In this document: positions 1 through 7,332 of the stretch, in pieces | Layout of the letters: each line of letters opens with the position of its first letter | Numbering within the stretch: the stretch's first letter is position 1 | Source of the DNA: Rhodococcus zopfii NBRC 100606 = JCM 9919 | Lineage (GTDB): Bacteria; Actinomycetota; Actinomycetes; Mycobacteriales; Mycobacteriaceae | NCBI RefSeq assembly: GCF_001895025.1 | Contig: NZ_BCXI01000027.1 | Location: forward strand, 1-64,000 | Length of the DNA: 64,000 bases | Direction: 5' to 3' | Notes under the pieces: model-generated | Database searches by the model: none | What the model was told of the DNA's origin: nothing | Seen by the model: only the letters and a program-made list of their open reading frames with translations | Program-made: the position numbers and the translations under genes

Positions 1-2
1 GA

Positions 3-1382
3 TCAGGCGGGGACGTGCGCCTCGGCCCACGCGTTGTAACCACCGAGCAGATCCGAAACATTCTCGAAACCCTGCGCCCGCAGCAACGACGCCGCCACAC
101 TCGACCGCCACCCCCCGGCACAATGCACCACGATCGGCTTGCCGGCCGGCACCTGATCCAGCCGCACCCGCAGCTGCGCCAGCGGGATCGGCACCGCACC
201 GGGGATGACCCCGTCGGCGCGTTCCCCCGGATTACGGATGTCGACCAGGGTGACCGCATCGGCGGCGAGCAGCTCGTCGAGTTCCTCGACACCGGTACGC
301 GGTGCGGTCTGCACCAGCCCGGCCAGCTCGGCCGGGAACACCCCGTCCGGGCCGACGGTCAGATACCCGGCCGCACCGTCGGACCCGATCCGCGCCAACC
401 GCAGCGCCGCCTCCTGCTCCTCACCGGGATAGGTGATCAGCACGATCCTCTCGCCGACCTCGGCGACCATGCCACCGGTCTCGGCGAACCGGCCGTCGAA
501 CCCGACATTGACCGAGCCGCGCAGATGCCCCGCGGCGAAATCGTCGACGCTGCGCGCATCGAGCACCCGGGTCCCGGCGGCCAGCTCGGCCTTGACCTGC
601 GCGGCGGTCAGTCCCGGGATGGTGTGGTCCCGGGCGAGCAGCGGATGGGTGCGCTTGTTCATCGCCGCATCGACCGAGAAGTACGACGGAGCCGCGGGCT
701 GGCCGTCGGTGATCAACGCCACGAACGCGTCCTCGCTCATCGGCTGCACCGACGGGTTGGTGGCGCGTTGCTCCCCGATCGTCGAGGTCAACTCCGCCGA
801 CAGGTTCTTCCCGCACGACGAGCCGGCGCCGTGCGCGGGCATGACGGTGACCTCGTCGGGCAGGGTCAGCAGCTTCTCGTGCACCGTGCGGTACATCGCC
901 CGCGCCAGATCGGTGGTCGAACCCTCCCCCAGATTGACCAGATCCGGGCGGCCGACATCACCGATGAACAACGAATCACCGGTGAGCACCGCGGCCGGGG
1001 TCGCGCCCGGGCGCTCGCGCACCAGCACCGAGATCGACTCCCAGGTGTGACCGGGGGTGGCCACGATCTCGAGCTCCACCTCGCCGAGGGAGATCTTCTC
1101 CCCGTCGCGCAGCCGGCGGATCGGGTAGTCGGTCTCGGCGGCCTCACCGAACCCGACCCACGCACCGGTGGCCTCGACCAGTTCGAGGTGCCCGGAGACG
1201 AAGTCGGCGTGGAAATGGGTGTTGATGACCCCCTCGATGCTCACCCCGTGCTTCTTCGCGTCGTCGAGGTATTCGCCGATGTCGCGGCGCGGATCGACCA
1301 CGACCGCCCGGCCGGTGCTCTCGTCACCGATCAGGTACGACGCGTGCGACAGGCACTCGATGTAGTACTGCTCGAGAATCAT
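3..1382 (-). CDS. CstB-like persulfide dioxygenase/rhodanese fusion
   Basis: This 459-residue protein probably oxidises glutathione- or protein-type persulfides and moves sulfane sulfur in the cytoplasm. Residues 1-240 form a metallo-beta-lactamase/ETHE1-type domain with THFHAD at 55-60, H65, GHT at 111-113 and the TGDSLF acidic motif near 134. Two rhodanese-like modules follow. The first has no cysteine in its loop, while the second carries VHCAGGWRSS. The order dioxygenase, cysteine-less rhodanese, active rhodanese is that of CstB from the staphylococcal sulfide-stress operon. I chose the ATG at 1382 because GGAGGA lies just upstream. Two CsoR/CstR-like palindromes precede it. No cstR or other sulfide-stress gene is visible, but the gene ends at the window edge. 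A generic MBL-rhodanese sulfurtransferase is the alternative. Confidence 0.88.
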   Translation of the reverse strand: MILEQYYIECLSHASYLIGDESTGRAVVVDPRRDIGEYLDDAKKHGVSIEGVINTHFHADFVSGHLELVEATGAWVGFGEAAETDYPIRRLRDGEKISLGEVELEIVATPGHTWESISVLVRERPGATPAAVLTGDSLFIGDVGRPDLVNLGEGSTTDLARAMYRTVHEKLLTLPDEVTVMPAHGAGSSCGKNLSAELTSTIGEQRATNPSVQPMSEDAFVALITDGQPAAPSYFSVDAAMNKRTHPLLARDHTIPGLTAAQVKAELAAGTRVLDARSVDDFAAGHLRGSVNVGFDGRFAETGGMVAEVGERIVLITYPGEEQEAALRLARIGSDGAAGYLTVGPDGVFPAELAGLVQTAPRTGVEELDELLAADAVTLVDIRNPGERADGVIPGAVPIPLAQLRVRLDQVPAGKPIVVHCAGGWRSSVAASLLRAQGFENVSDLLGGYNAWAEAHVPA

Positions 1383-1433
1383 GGATTCCTCCGTGGGGGG
1401 TCGATTCGTCCTCGCTGCAGACCAGGCTGCCAT

Positions 1434-1469
1434 ATACCCCCCACGGTATGTCAAGTACCCCTGGGGGTA
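1434..1469. promoter_or_regulatory. Tandem CsoR/CstR-type operators
   Basis: Two C-tract/G-tract palindromes lie side by side: ATACCCCCCACGGTAT at 1434-1449 and TACCCCTGGGGGTA at 1456-1469. They have the TACCC...GGGTA form recognised by CsoR/RcnR-family repressors, including CstR, which controls persulfide dioxygenase genes. They stand 52-87 bases upstream of the CstB-like start, so repression relieved by persulfide is the likely logic. The repressor gene is not in the window. Confidence 0.6.
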
Positions 1470-1596
1470 TCCTCCGGGATGTCCGGCAGAAAGATCGGCA
1501 CCGTGTTTCGCCGGGCACGAATGTCATGATCCGTGTGTCCCTCGGGCCACTCCAACCCCTGAAGGACACACAGGTCCACCGAAGCGAAGGAGAACC

Positions 1597-2094
1597 ATGC
1601 GTTTGCGCGACACCCCGACCGTCGAGGTCACCCGGCGTCTGTCCTGCGGCCCCGAGCGGGCATGGGAACTGGTCACCGACATCGAACTACCCACCCGCAC
1701 CGACGGCGAGCTGCAGCGGGTCGAGTGGCTCGACAGCCCGAGCGGCGTTGCAGTAGGCGCCCGGTTCCGCGGATACAACGCCAACGAACAGATGGGCGAG
1801 TGGCACACGGAATCGGAGATCGTGGAGGTCGAGGACGGCCGACGCTGGGTATGGAGGGTCGGACCGGTGGATGCCCCGATCGCCTCCTGGGGCTTCGAGG
1901 TCGACTCCGATCGTGACGGCACCGTCGTCCGGCAGTGGGCAAAGATGCACCCCGGACAGTCGCCTCTGGCCGCGTTCATTGCTCAGCATCCGGATAAGGA
2001 GGGCGCGATCATCGCACACCGGCTTTCTGTGTGGGAGAAGGGAATGACAGCGAACCTGGCCGCTCTCGACGAGCTCGCCGATCGTCCCGCCTGA
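1597..2094 (+). CDS. SRPBCC-family (START-like) protein
   Basis: This 165-residue soluble protein has the look of the SRPBCC/polyketide cyclase fold, a hydrophobic-pocket domain used for ligand binding or simple transformations. It opens with VEVTRRLSCGPERAWELVTDIE, the usual first strand and helix of the family, and later has a WVWRVGP strand and a long C-terminal helix ending in WEKGMTANLAALDELA. The ATG is preceded by GAAGGAGA. It is divergent from the CstB-like gene and shares its intergenic region, so co-regulation is possible but unproven. I cannot name a ligand. No signal peptide or membrane segment is visible. Confidence 0.72.
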   Translation: MRLRDTPTVEVTRRLSCGPERAWELVTDIELPTRTDGELQRVEWLDSPSGVAVGARFRGYNANEQMGEWHTESEIVEVEDGRRWVWRVGPVDAPIASWGFEVDSDRDGTVVRQWAKMHPGQSPLAAFIAQHPDKEGAIIAHRLSVWEKGMTANLAALDELADRPA

Positions 2095-2175
2095 CATTCA
2101 CCGCCGAACCGTCGAACTCCGGAAAACGGTCCGATTGCGGTAAGGTCGGCGACGGTCCGGTGAAATGGGGGGCGG

Positions 2176-2727
2176 GTGAACATCTTCTACATTGCGTGTC
2201 TCGCAATGGGTCTGGTGGGGATCACGGGGACTCTCATCGTCGGCGAAACGGGGCCGGAACTCGGAGCCGCCGCCGGCGATGACAGTCTTCCGTTCCTCAA
2301 CCTCACAACCGTCGCCACGGCGTTCCTCGGATTCGGCGCGGGCGGCGGTACCGCAACACTTCTCGGATTCGGTACTGCCGCCACCGCGATCACCGCGGTA
2401 TGCACGGCACTCGTCCTGGTCGTCTTGACCCGAGGCGTCCTTCTGCCGTATCTGATGCGGCAGCAAGGCAACTCACACACCGGACGCCTCTCGTACATCG
2501 GATTGACCGGTGTCGTCACCCTGTCGATCGAACCCGGCGGCTGGGGTGAGATCGCGTTCACCGACACGGAGGGCAACCGGGTCCGGTCGCGTGCAGTGAC
2601 CGCAGAAACGACTGCGCTGCCCGCGAATTCCCATGTCTACATCGGCGACGTCGACGACAACGTCCTGCACGTCGTGTCGATCCCGGACGATCCCCGCACC
2701 GAACCCTCTCTGCCCGAATCGAACTGA
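2176..2727 (+). CDS. NfeD-like membrane protein, flotillin partner
   Basis: This 183-residue protein has hydrophobic segments near residues 1-22, 40-60 and 65-90, then a basic stretch (LLPYLMRQQ) and a C-terminal beta-rich domain (GVVTLSIEPGGWGEI onward). That layout fits the NfeD/YuaF group, whose C-terminal OB-fold partners a flotillin. It starts at GTG after a G-rich ribosome site and ends ten bases before the flotillin start, so the two are almost certainly cotranscribed. The membrane part is short compared with long NfeD proteins and there is no ClpP-like protease domain. The call depends as much on the neighbour as on the sequence. Confidence 0.7.
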   Translation: MNIFYIACLAMGLVGITGTLIVGETGPELGAAAGDDSLPFLNLTTVATAFLGFGAGGGTATLLGFGTAATAITAVCTALVLVVLTRGVLLPYLMRQQGNSHTGRLSYIGLTGVVTLSIEPGGWGEIAFTDTEGNRVRSRAVTAETTALPANSHVYIGDVDDNVLHVVSIPDDPRTEPSLPESN

Positions 2728-2737
2728 GGATGACTAT

Positions 2738-4312
2738 ATGATCGTTGTCGCGGTCGCCGTCGTGGTGGCTCTGGTGGTGTTCGTCGGAGTGCCACTCGTC
2801 TACGTCCGGAACTACATCAAGGTCCCACCGAACGAAGTTGCGGTTTTCACGGGTCGAGGAAAACCGAAGGTGGTGCGAGGTGGGGCCCGCTTCAAGATTC
2901 CCGGTATCGAGCGAGTGGACATCATGTCGCTCGAACCGTTCAACGTGAGCATCAACCTTCAGAATGCCCTGTCGAACGACGGTGTGCCGGTGAACGTCGA
3001 GGCCGTGGGTCTGGTGCGCATCGGATCTGCCGACGAGGCCGTCCAGACCGCGGTCCAACGATTCCTCACCTCCGACCTCGACGAACTGCGCCGGCAGATC
3101 AACGAGATCCTCGCCGGCTCACTGCGCGGAATCACCGCGACGATGACCGTGGAGGACCTGAACTCGAACCGGGAGACCCTCGCGCGCAGTGTCGTCGACG
3201 AGGCCGGCAGCGACCTCGCCCGCATCGGCATGGAAGTCGACGTCCTCAAGATCGCCGGGATCAGCGACAACAACGGCTATCTCGAATCTCTCGGGCAGCG
3301 ACGAATCGCCGAGGTCAAGCGTGATGCCGCGGTCGGTACCGCGAACGCCGAACGCGATGCCCAGATCCAGTCCGCGAGGGCCCGACAGGAAGGCGCGGTC
3401 GCCCAGGCCGAGGCCGACACCGCGATCGCCGCCGCGAACCAGGCCCGCGACGTCGAGCTGGCGAAGCTCCGCGCCCGGACCGAGGCGGAGAACGCCGAAG
3501 CCGACCAGGCCGGCCCACTGGCGCGGGCCACCGCCGAGAAGGCCGTCCGGATCGCACAGGAGCAGGCCGAGGCCGCGCAGGTGGAGGCACGCATCGAGGT
3601 CGAACAGCGTCGCGCCGAACAGGCGAAGGCGGCACTCGAAGCCGATGTGATCGCACCCGCGGAAGCGGAACGTCAGGCGGCGGTCGCACGTGCCGAGGGC
3701 GAGAAGCAGGCGACGATCCTGCGCGCCGACGCGGCGGCCGAGGCCGCTCGACGATCGGGCGCTGCCGACGCCGATGCCCGCAAACTCGCCGCCGACGCAG
3801 TCCGCACCGAGCAGCTGGCCGAAGCCGAGGGCATCAGGGCCCGCCTCGAAGCCGAGGCCGAGGGCCGCAAGGCCGCCGCCGACGCGTTGCGTGCCGAGCA
3901 GCAAGCCGAGGCCGACGGTCTGCGTGCCAGGCTCGAGGCCGAGGCGAGCGGCAAGCAGGAGATCGCGGCGGCACTCAACGCGTACAGCCCCGCCGCTGCG
4001 CAACTGCTCATGCTGCCGGACGTTCTCACGGCCCTGGTCGAGGCGACGGCCGCCGCCGCGAAGCCGGTCGGCGAGATCGACCGCATCTCCATCGTCGGCG
4101 GCGCCGACGGGGTGTCCGGATCGGTGGGTTCGATCCTCGGAATCAGCCCGTCGACCATCGCCGGAGTGATCGAGACACTCGAAGCCTCCGGTGTCGACAT
4201 CAGCGGCATGCTCAACTCCGTCGGGCACCGGCCCGGCAAGGCCGAGGCCACCTCGCCCATCTCCGCCGCATCGATCGCCAAGGTCGACGCCGCACACAAC
4301 GGCAACGGTTAG
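2738..4312 (+). CDS. Flotillin-like SPFH-domain membrane scaffold protein
   Basis: This 524-residue protein begins with one membrane segment (MIVVAVAVVVALVVFVGVPL) followed by the SPFH/band-7 start NYIKVPPNEVAVFTGRGKPK. Residues 50-200 are the SPFH domain, with VDIMSLEPFNVSI and the helix EDLNSNRETLARSV. About 230 residues of Ala/Glu/Arg-rich coiled coil follow, with repeated AEAEGRKAAADALRAEQQAEA-like units, and a Gly/Ser-rich tail. Flotillins oligomerise at the inner membrane and organise microdomains. The ATG at 2738 follows GAGGA. An NfeD-like gene lies immediately upstream, the standard bacterial pairing, and a strong hairpin follows the stop. Confidence 0.9.
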   Translation: MIVVAVAVVVALVVFVGVPLVYVRNYIKVPPNEVAVFTGRGKPKVVRGGARFKIPGIERVDIMSLEPFNVSINLQNALSNDGVPVNVEAVGLVRIGSADEAVQTAVQRFLTSDLDELRRQINEILAGSLRGITATMTVEDLNSNRETLARSVVDEAGSDLARIGMEVDVLKIAGISDNNGYLESLGQRRIAEVKRDAAVGTANAERDAQIQSARARQEGAVAQAEADTAIAAANQARDVELAKLRARTEAENAEADQAGPLARATAEKAVRIAQEQAEAAQVEARIEVEQRRAEQAKAALEADVIAPAEAERQAAVARAEGEKQATILRADAAAEAARRSGAADADARKLAADAVRTEQLAEAEGIRARLEAEAEGRKAAADALRAEQQAEADGLRARLEAEASGKQEIAAALNAYSPAAAQLLMLPDVLTALVEATAAAAKPVGEIDRISIVGGADGVSGSVGSILGISPSTIAGVIETLEASGVDISGMLNSVGHRPGKAEATSPISAASIAKVDAAHNGNG

Positions 4313-4320
4313 GTCTGGTA

Positions 4321-4354
4321 CGCCTTCCGGGCGGCTCCAACCGCCCGGAAGGCG
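4321..4354. terminator. Hairpin terminator, probably bidirectional
   Basis: A perfect 14-base-pair stem (CGCCTTCCGGGCGG and its complement) closes a six-base loop, nine bases after the flotillin stop. A convergent gene ends at 4406. There is no strong T tract, as is common in actinobacteria. Confidence 0.75.
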
Positions 4355-4405
4355 CACGGTCCACGCACCCCCTGGGTTACGGCTCACACCCCGGGCCGAG
4401 CCCGG

Positions 4406-5029
4406 TCAGCGACGGCGAGCCACCAGATGCACCTCCGGGAACCGGTGGGACGGGTCCGGACGGCTGACCGTCCGCCACATCTCGTCGAAGCCGGCAGTGG
4501 CGAGCGCCTCTGCGAGCCGGTCCGGGTGCCACCGCCATGCCGGAGCGACGGCGTGATCGAACTCGGCGACCTCCCCCGCGGCGTCGCTGGATTGGGTCGC
4601 GACCGCGAGCACCGCGCCGGAGCCGGTCCGGGACGCCCACTCGGCGAGGACGTCCGGAATATCGCTGGGCGGCACGTGGATCAGGCTGTACCTGGCGATG
4701 ATTGCCCCGACGCTGCGCCCTGCGAGGTCGGTGGCGGCGAGACGCGCGTCGTCCTGCTCGAAGCGGAGCGCGGGATACAGGTTCTGCGCGACCCGGAGCA
4801 TCTCCCGGCTCGGATCGACACCGACGACGTCCAGTCCCCTGTTCGAGAGCTCGGCGGTGACGTGGCCGACACCGCAGCCCACGTCGACCACGAGACCGTC
4901 GACCGGACCTTCGCGCACCGACTCCGCGAACGCTGCGACCACCGCGCGCTCGAGGGGAGTCATGCACGTGGGCGGAAAGGTGTCGGCGTAGAGGTCTGCA
5001 ACCGTGTCGTATCCGGGCTGATGCACCAT
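4406..5029 (-). CDS. Class I SAM-dependent methyltransferase
   Basis: This 207-residue soluble protein has the Rossmann methyltransferase pattern. Motif I is VVDVGCGVGHVTAEL near residues 46-60, the acidic loop is VVGVDPSREML, a further SAM loop is QDDARLAATDL, and IIARYSLIHVPP forms the next strand. It resembles methyltransferase type 11/UbiE-like enzymes, which methylate small molecules. The N-terminal YDTVADLYAD is typical of the group. It stands alone, convergent with the flotillin gene and divergent from a small membrane protein. The substrate cannot be told. The ATG start has no clear ribosome site. Confidence 0.8.
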   Translation of the reverse strand: MVHQPGYDTVADLYADTFPPTCMTPLERAVVAAFAESVREGPVDGLVVDVGCGVGHVTAELSNRGLDVVGVDPSREMLRVAQNLYPALRFEQDDARLAATDLAGRSVGAIIARYSLIHVPPSDIPDVLAEWASRTGSGAVLAVATQSSDAAGEVAEFDHAVAPAWRWHPDRLAEALATAGFDEMWRTVSRPDPSHRFPEVHLVARRR

Positions 5030-5173
5030 CGGATCGTTTCAGAGAAGCTGCCCCGGGCCTACCGGACACGAAAACGGATGGTCGACGGCTCGCGGCGCGG
5101 CGGCACACGTTGCCGTCCGTTCGCCGAACTCACCACCACATAGGCTGAACGGACACGACCCCTTGGGAGCGCC

Positions 5174-5473
5174 ATGTCCGCCGTCGTCTGGATCACCACC
5201 GCAGTCCTCATAGTGGTGCTCGCCGACCGCGCCGCCTTGTACGCCGAGCGGCGCGGCTGGATCTACTGGCGCATGCGCAAGCCGCCGGTGAACGGCGGCG
5301 CGGCCATGGGCGCATTCGGCGAGATGCAGACGCTACTGTCGCCGTCGTACCGGCACGTCGCCGAGGAACAGCAACGGCAGCGCACGAGCCGTCACGAGCA
5401 GGACACAGGCGCAGACCCGCTCGGCGTCGACCTCGACGCCGGAACAGTGCGGCTACGCAACCCGCTCAGCTGA
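5174..5473 (+). CDS. Small single-pass membrane protein, unknown function
   Basis: This 99-residue protein has one N-terminal hydrophobic helix (residues 3-20, VVWITTAVLIVVLADRAAL), a basic-aromatic patch (ERRGWIYWRMRKPP) and a hydrophilic tail with EEQQRQRTSRHEQD. The ATG follows GGGAG. I do not recognise a family with certainty; small proteins of this layout are common in actinobacterial genomes. A likely topology is an N-terminal anchor with a cytoplasmic tail. Confidence 0.6.
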   Translation: MSAVVWITTAVLIVVLADRAALYAERRGWIYWRMRKPPVNGGAAMGAFGEMQTLLSPSYRHVAEEQQRQRTSRHEQDTGADPLGVDLDAGTVRLRNPLS

Positions 5474-5503
5474 TCCGAAGATGTCGGTGGGCCTCGCTAG
5501 AGT

Positions 5504-5519
5504 TCGAACATGCTTTCGA
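5504..5519 (+). promoter_or_regulatory. LexA (SOS) box overlapping a start codon
   Basis: The sequence TCGAACATGCTTTCGA differs by one base from the mycobacterial/actinobacterial LexA box TCGAACnnnnGTTCGA. Its central four bases include the ATG of the HNH gene at 5510, so bound LexA would cover the translation start. The right half-site has the same G-to-T change as the box near imuA' at 36873. Confidence 0.65.
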
Positions 5520-7018
5520 ACCGGGTGGGCGGGGACACGATCGAGGCGCGGCTGACCGCCCTCGACACCGCGGTCGACGGCCTGCTCGGCGACAACCTCT
5601 CGGGCCTGTCGAACGACGACATCGTCGAGGTCCTGCAACGGATGGAAACCTCCCTGCGCAAGGCCGCGGCGGTCGGGCACCGACTGGTCGTCGAAACCAC
5701 CGAGCGCATGATCCCGGCCCACCTCGGCTGCCGATCGACGGGCGACGTCCTCATCGGCACCCTGCGGATCTCCGCCGCCGACGCCGCCCGACGGGTCAAG
5801 GGCGCGAAGAAGACCGGCACCTGGCACTCCGCCGACGGCGAGCAGGTCGAACCGGAACTGCCCGCCACCGCCGCCGCCCAACACGCCGGGGCGATCGGAC
5901 CCGATCACGTCGCCGCCGTCGCCCGCGTGATGCGCAAGGTTCCGTACGGGCTCGGGTTCGACGAGATCACCACCGCCGAGAAAATCCTCGCCGACGCCGC
6001 CCGCTCGGTCCCGCCCGAAGATCTCGTGAAACTCGGCGCGCATCTGCTCGCCTATCTGAACCCGGACGGGGACGTCCCCGACGAGAAGGAACGCAAGCGC
6101 CGCCGCGGGGTGCGGATCGGCAAACAAGGCACCGATCTCATGACCCCGATCTCCGGACTGCTCGACCCCGAAACGAGGGCGCTGCTCGAACCCGTCCTGG
6201 CGAAACTCGCCCGGCCCGGCATGAACAACCCCGACGACCCCGAATCCCCGACCGGGGACGTCGAATCCGAGTCGCTCGACCGCGACGCCCTCGCGAAGGC
6301 CGCCGCCCGCGACACCCGCACCGCGGTGCAGCGCAACCACGACGCCCTGAAAGTCGCCCTGCGCCAGATGTTGTCGTCCGGGGTGCTCGGCAGCCACCGC
6401 GGGCTCCCGGTCACCGCGATCCTCACCATGACCGTGCAGCAACTCGAACAGTCCACCGGCATCGTCACCACCTCCTCCGGTGGGCTGGTGCCGATCCGCG
6501 ACGCCCTGCGCATGGCCGAAACCGCGCATCCGGTGCTGGCGGTTTTCGACCATCACGGCCGGCCGCTGCACCTCGGCCGCGCCAAACGCCTCGCCTCCGC
6601 CGATCAACGCCTGGCGTTGATCGCCGCCTCCGGCGGCTGCACCCGGCCCGGCTGCGACGCGCCCGCCACACTCACCGCGGTGCACCACATCACCGAATGG
6701 CGGGACGGCGGCCCCACCGACATCACCAACGAGGACCTCGCCGGCGACGCCTGCCACGCGCTGGTGCACGACGGGCCCGGCGGCTGGAAAACCCGCGTCG
6801 CGCCACCAGGTGCCGAGCATCCGGGCCGCACCGAATGGATCCCACCACCACACATCGACCCGGAACGGACACCGCGAGTCAACCACCGGCACCACCTCGG
6901 GGACCTGCTGGCGGCGGCGCTGGCGCACTACCGTGCCCGACGCGAAACCGAGCTGCGGGAACACCGGCGACGGTGGCTGCGGGACTCCACCGGAGATGCG
7001 AACGACGACCGTCCGTGA
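5510..7018 (+). CDS. DUF222/13E12-family HNH endonuclease-like protein
   Basis: This 502-residue protein combines an N-terminal DUF222 region, found in the mycobacterial 13E12 repeat family, with a C-terminal HNH nuclease module. The module shows CTRPGCDAPATLTAVHHITEW, then DGGPTDITNEDL and ACHALVHDG, giving the zinc-binding cysteines and the H-N-H catalytic residues. Such genes occur in many copies in Rhodococcus and Mycobacterium, and several M. tuberculosis members are SOS-induced. Consistent with that, a LexA-like box spans the start codon. No ribosome site is obvious, because the upstream bases belong to the box. Function is unproven; it may be a remnant of an intron- or mobile-element-associated nuclease. 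Confidence 0.85.
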   Translation: MLSNRVGGDTIEARLTALDTAVDGLLGDNLSGLSNDDIVEVLQRMETSLRKAAAVGHRLVVETTERMIPAHLGCRSTGDVLIGTLRISAADAARRVKGAKKTGTWHSADGEQVEPELPATAAAQHAGAIGPDHVAAVARVMRKVPYGLGFDEITTAEKILADAARSVPPEDLVKLGAHLLAYLNPDGDVPDEKERKRRRGVRIGKQGTDLMTPISGLLDPETRALLEPVLAKLARPGMNNPDDPESPTGDVESESLDRDALAKAAARDTRTAVQRNHDALKVALRQMLSSGVLGSHRGLPVTAILTMTVQQLEQSTGIVTTSSGGLVPIRDALRMAETAHPVLAVFDHHGRPLHLGRAKRLASADQRLALIAASGGCTRPGCDAPATLTAVHHITEWRDGGPTDITNEDLAGDACHALVHDGPGGWKTRVAPPGAEHPGRTEWIPPPHIDPERTPRVNHRHHLGDLLAAALAHYRARRETELREHRRRWLRDSTGDANDDRP

Positions 7019-7332
7019 ACGACCGGCGTCAGTATCCCCGCGCGGGGAAGCGCCGGGAATACCGGCGAGCGCGGACGTGTTGACCCGTTCGGATCGGCAC
7101 GTCACGTATCCCCCGGGCTCAAAACAATTCGCCCTCGTGGAATTCCGTTCGGCTGGAGCCGCGTTGCGCCTTTCGCCGAGAGGCGATCGGGCGTGCCGGT
7201 CCCCCTCTTCTCATCGCGTTGCGGTCGTTTCGCCGCGTTCCACCGCCCCGACGGCGGATCTGTGCGGCCTACTACAGTCGCGGAGGCGCGACACCCGCCC
7301 GGGTGTCGGCACCTCTATCGAACGGAGCGCGC
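7019..7332. other. Intergenic region, 314 bases
   Basis: I see no convincing gene here. A short perfect palindrome CCCCGCGCGGGG near 7037-7048 and a GC-rich hairpin just after it could end transcription of the HNH gene. The rest probably holds the promoter of the MMPL gene, but I cannot point to clear -35/-10 boxes. Confidence 0.4.

Noticed and set aside
5453-7105. A minus-strand open frame of 550 codons
   Set aside because: It is the shadow of the DUF222/HNH gene, which has clear motifs in the plus frame.
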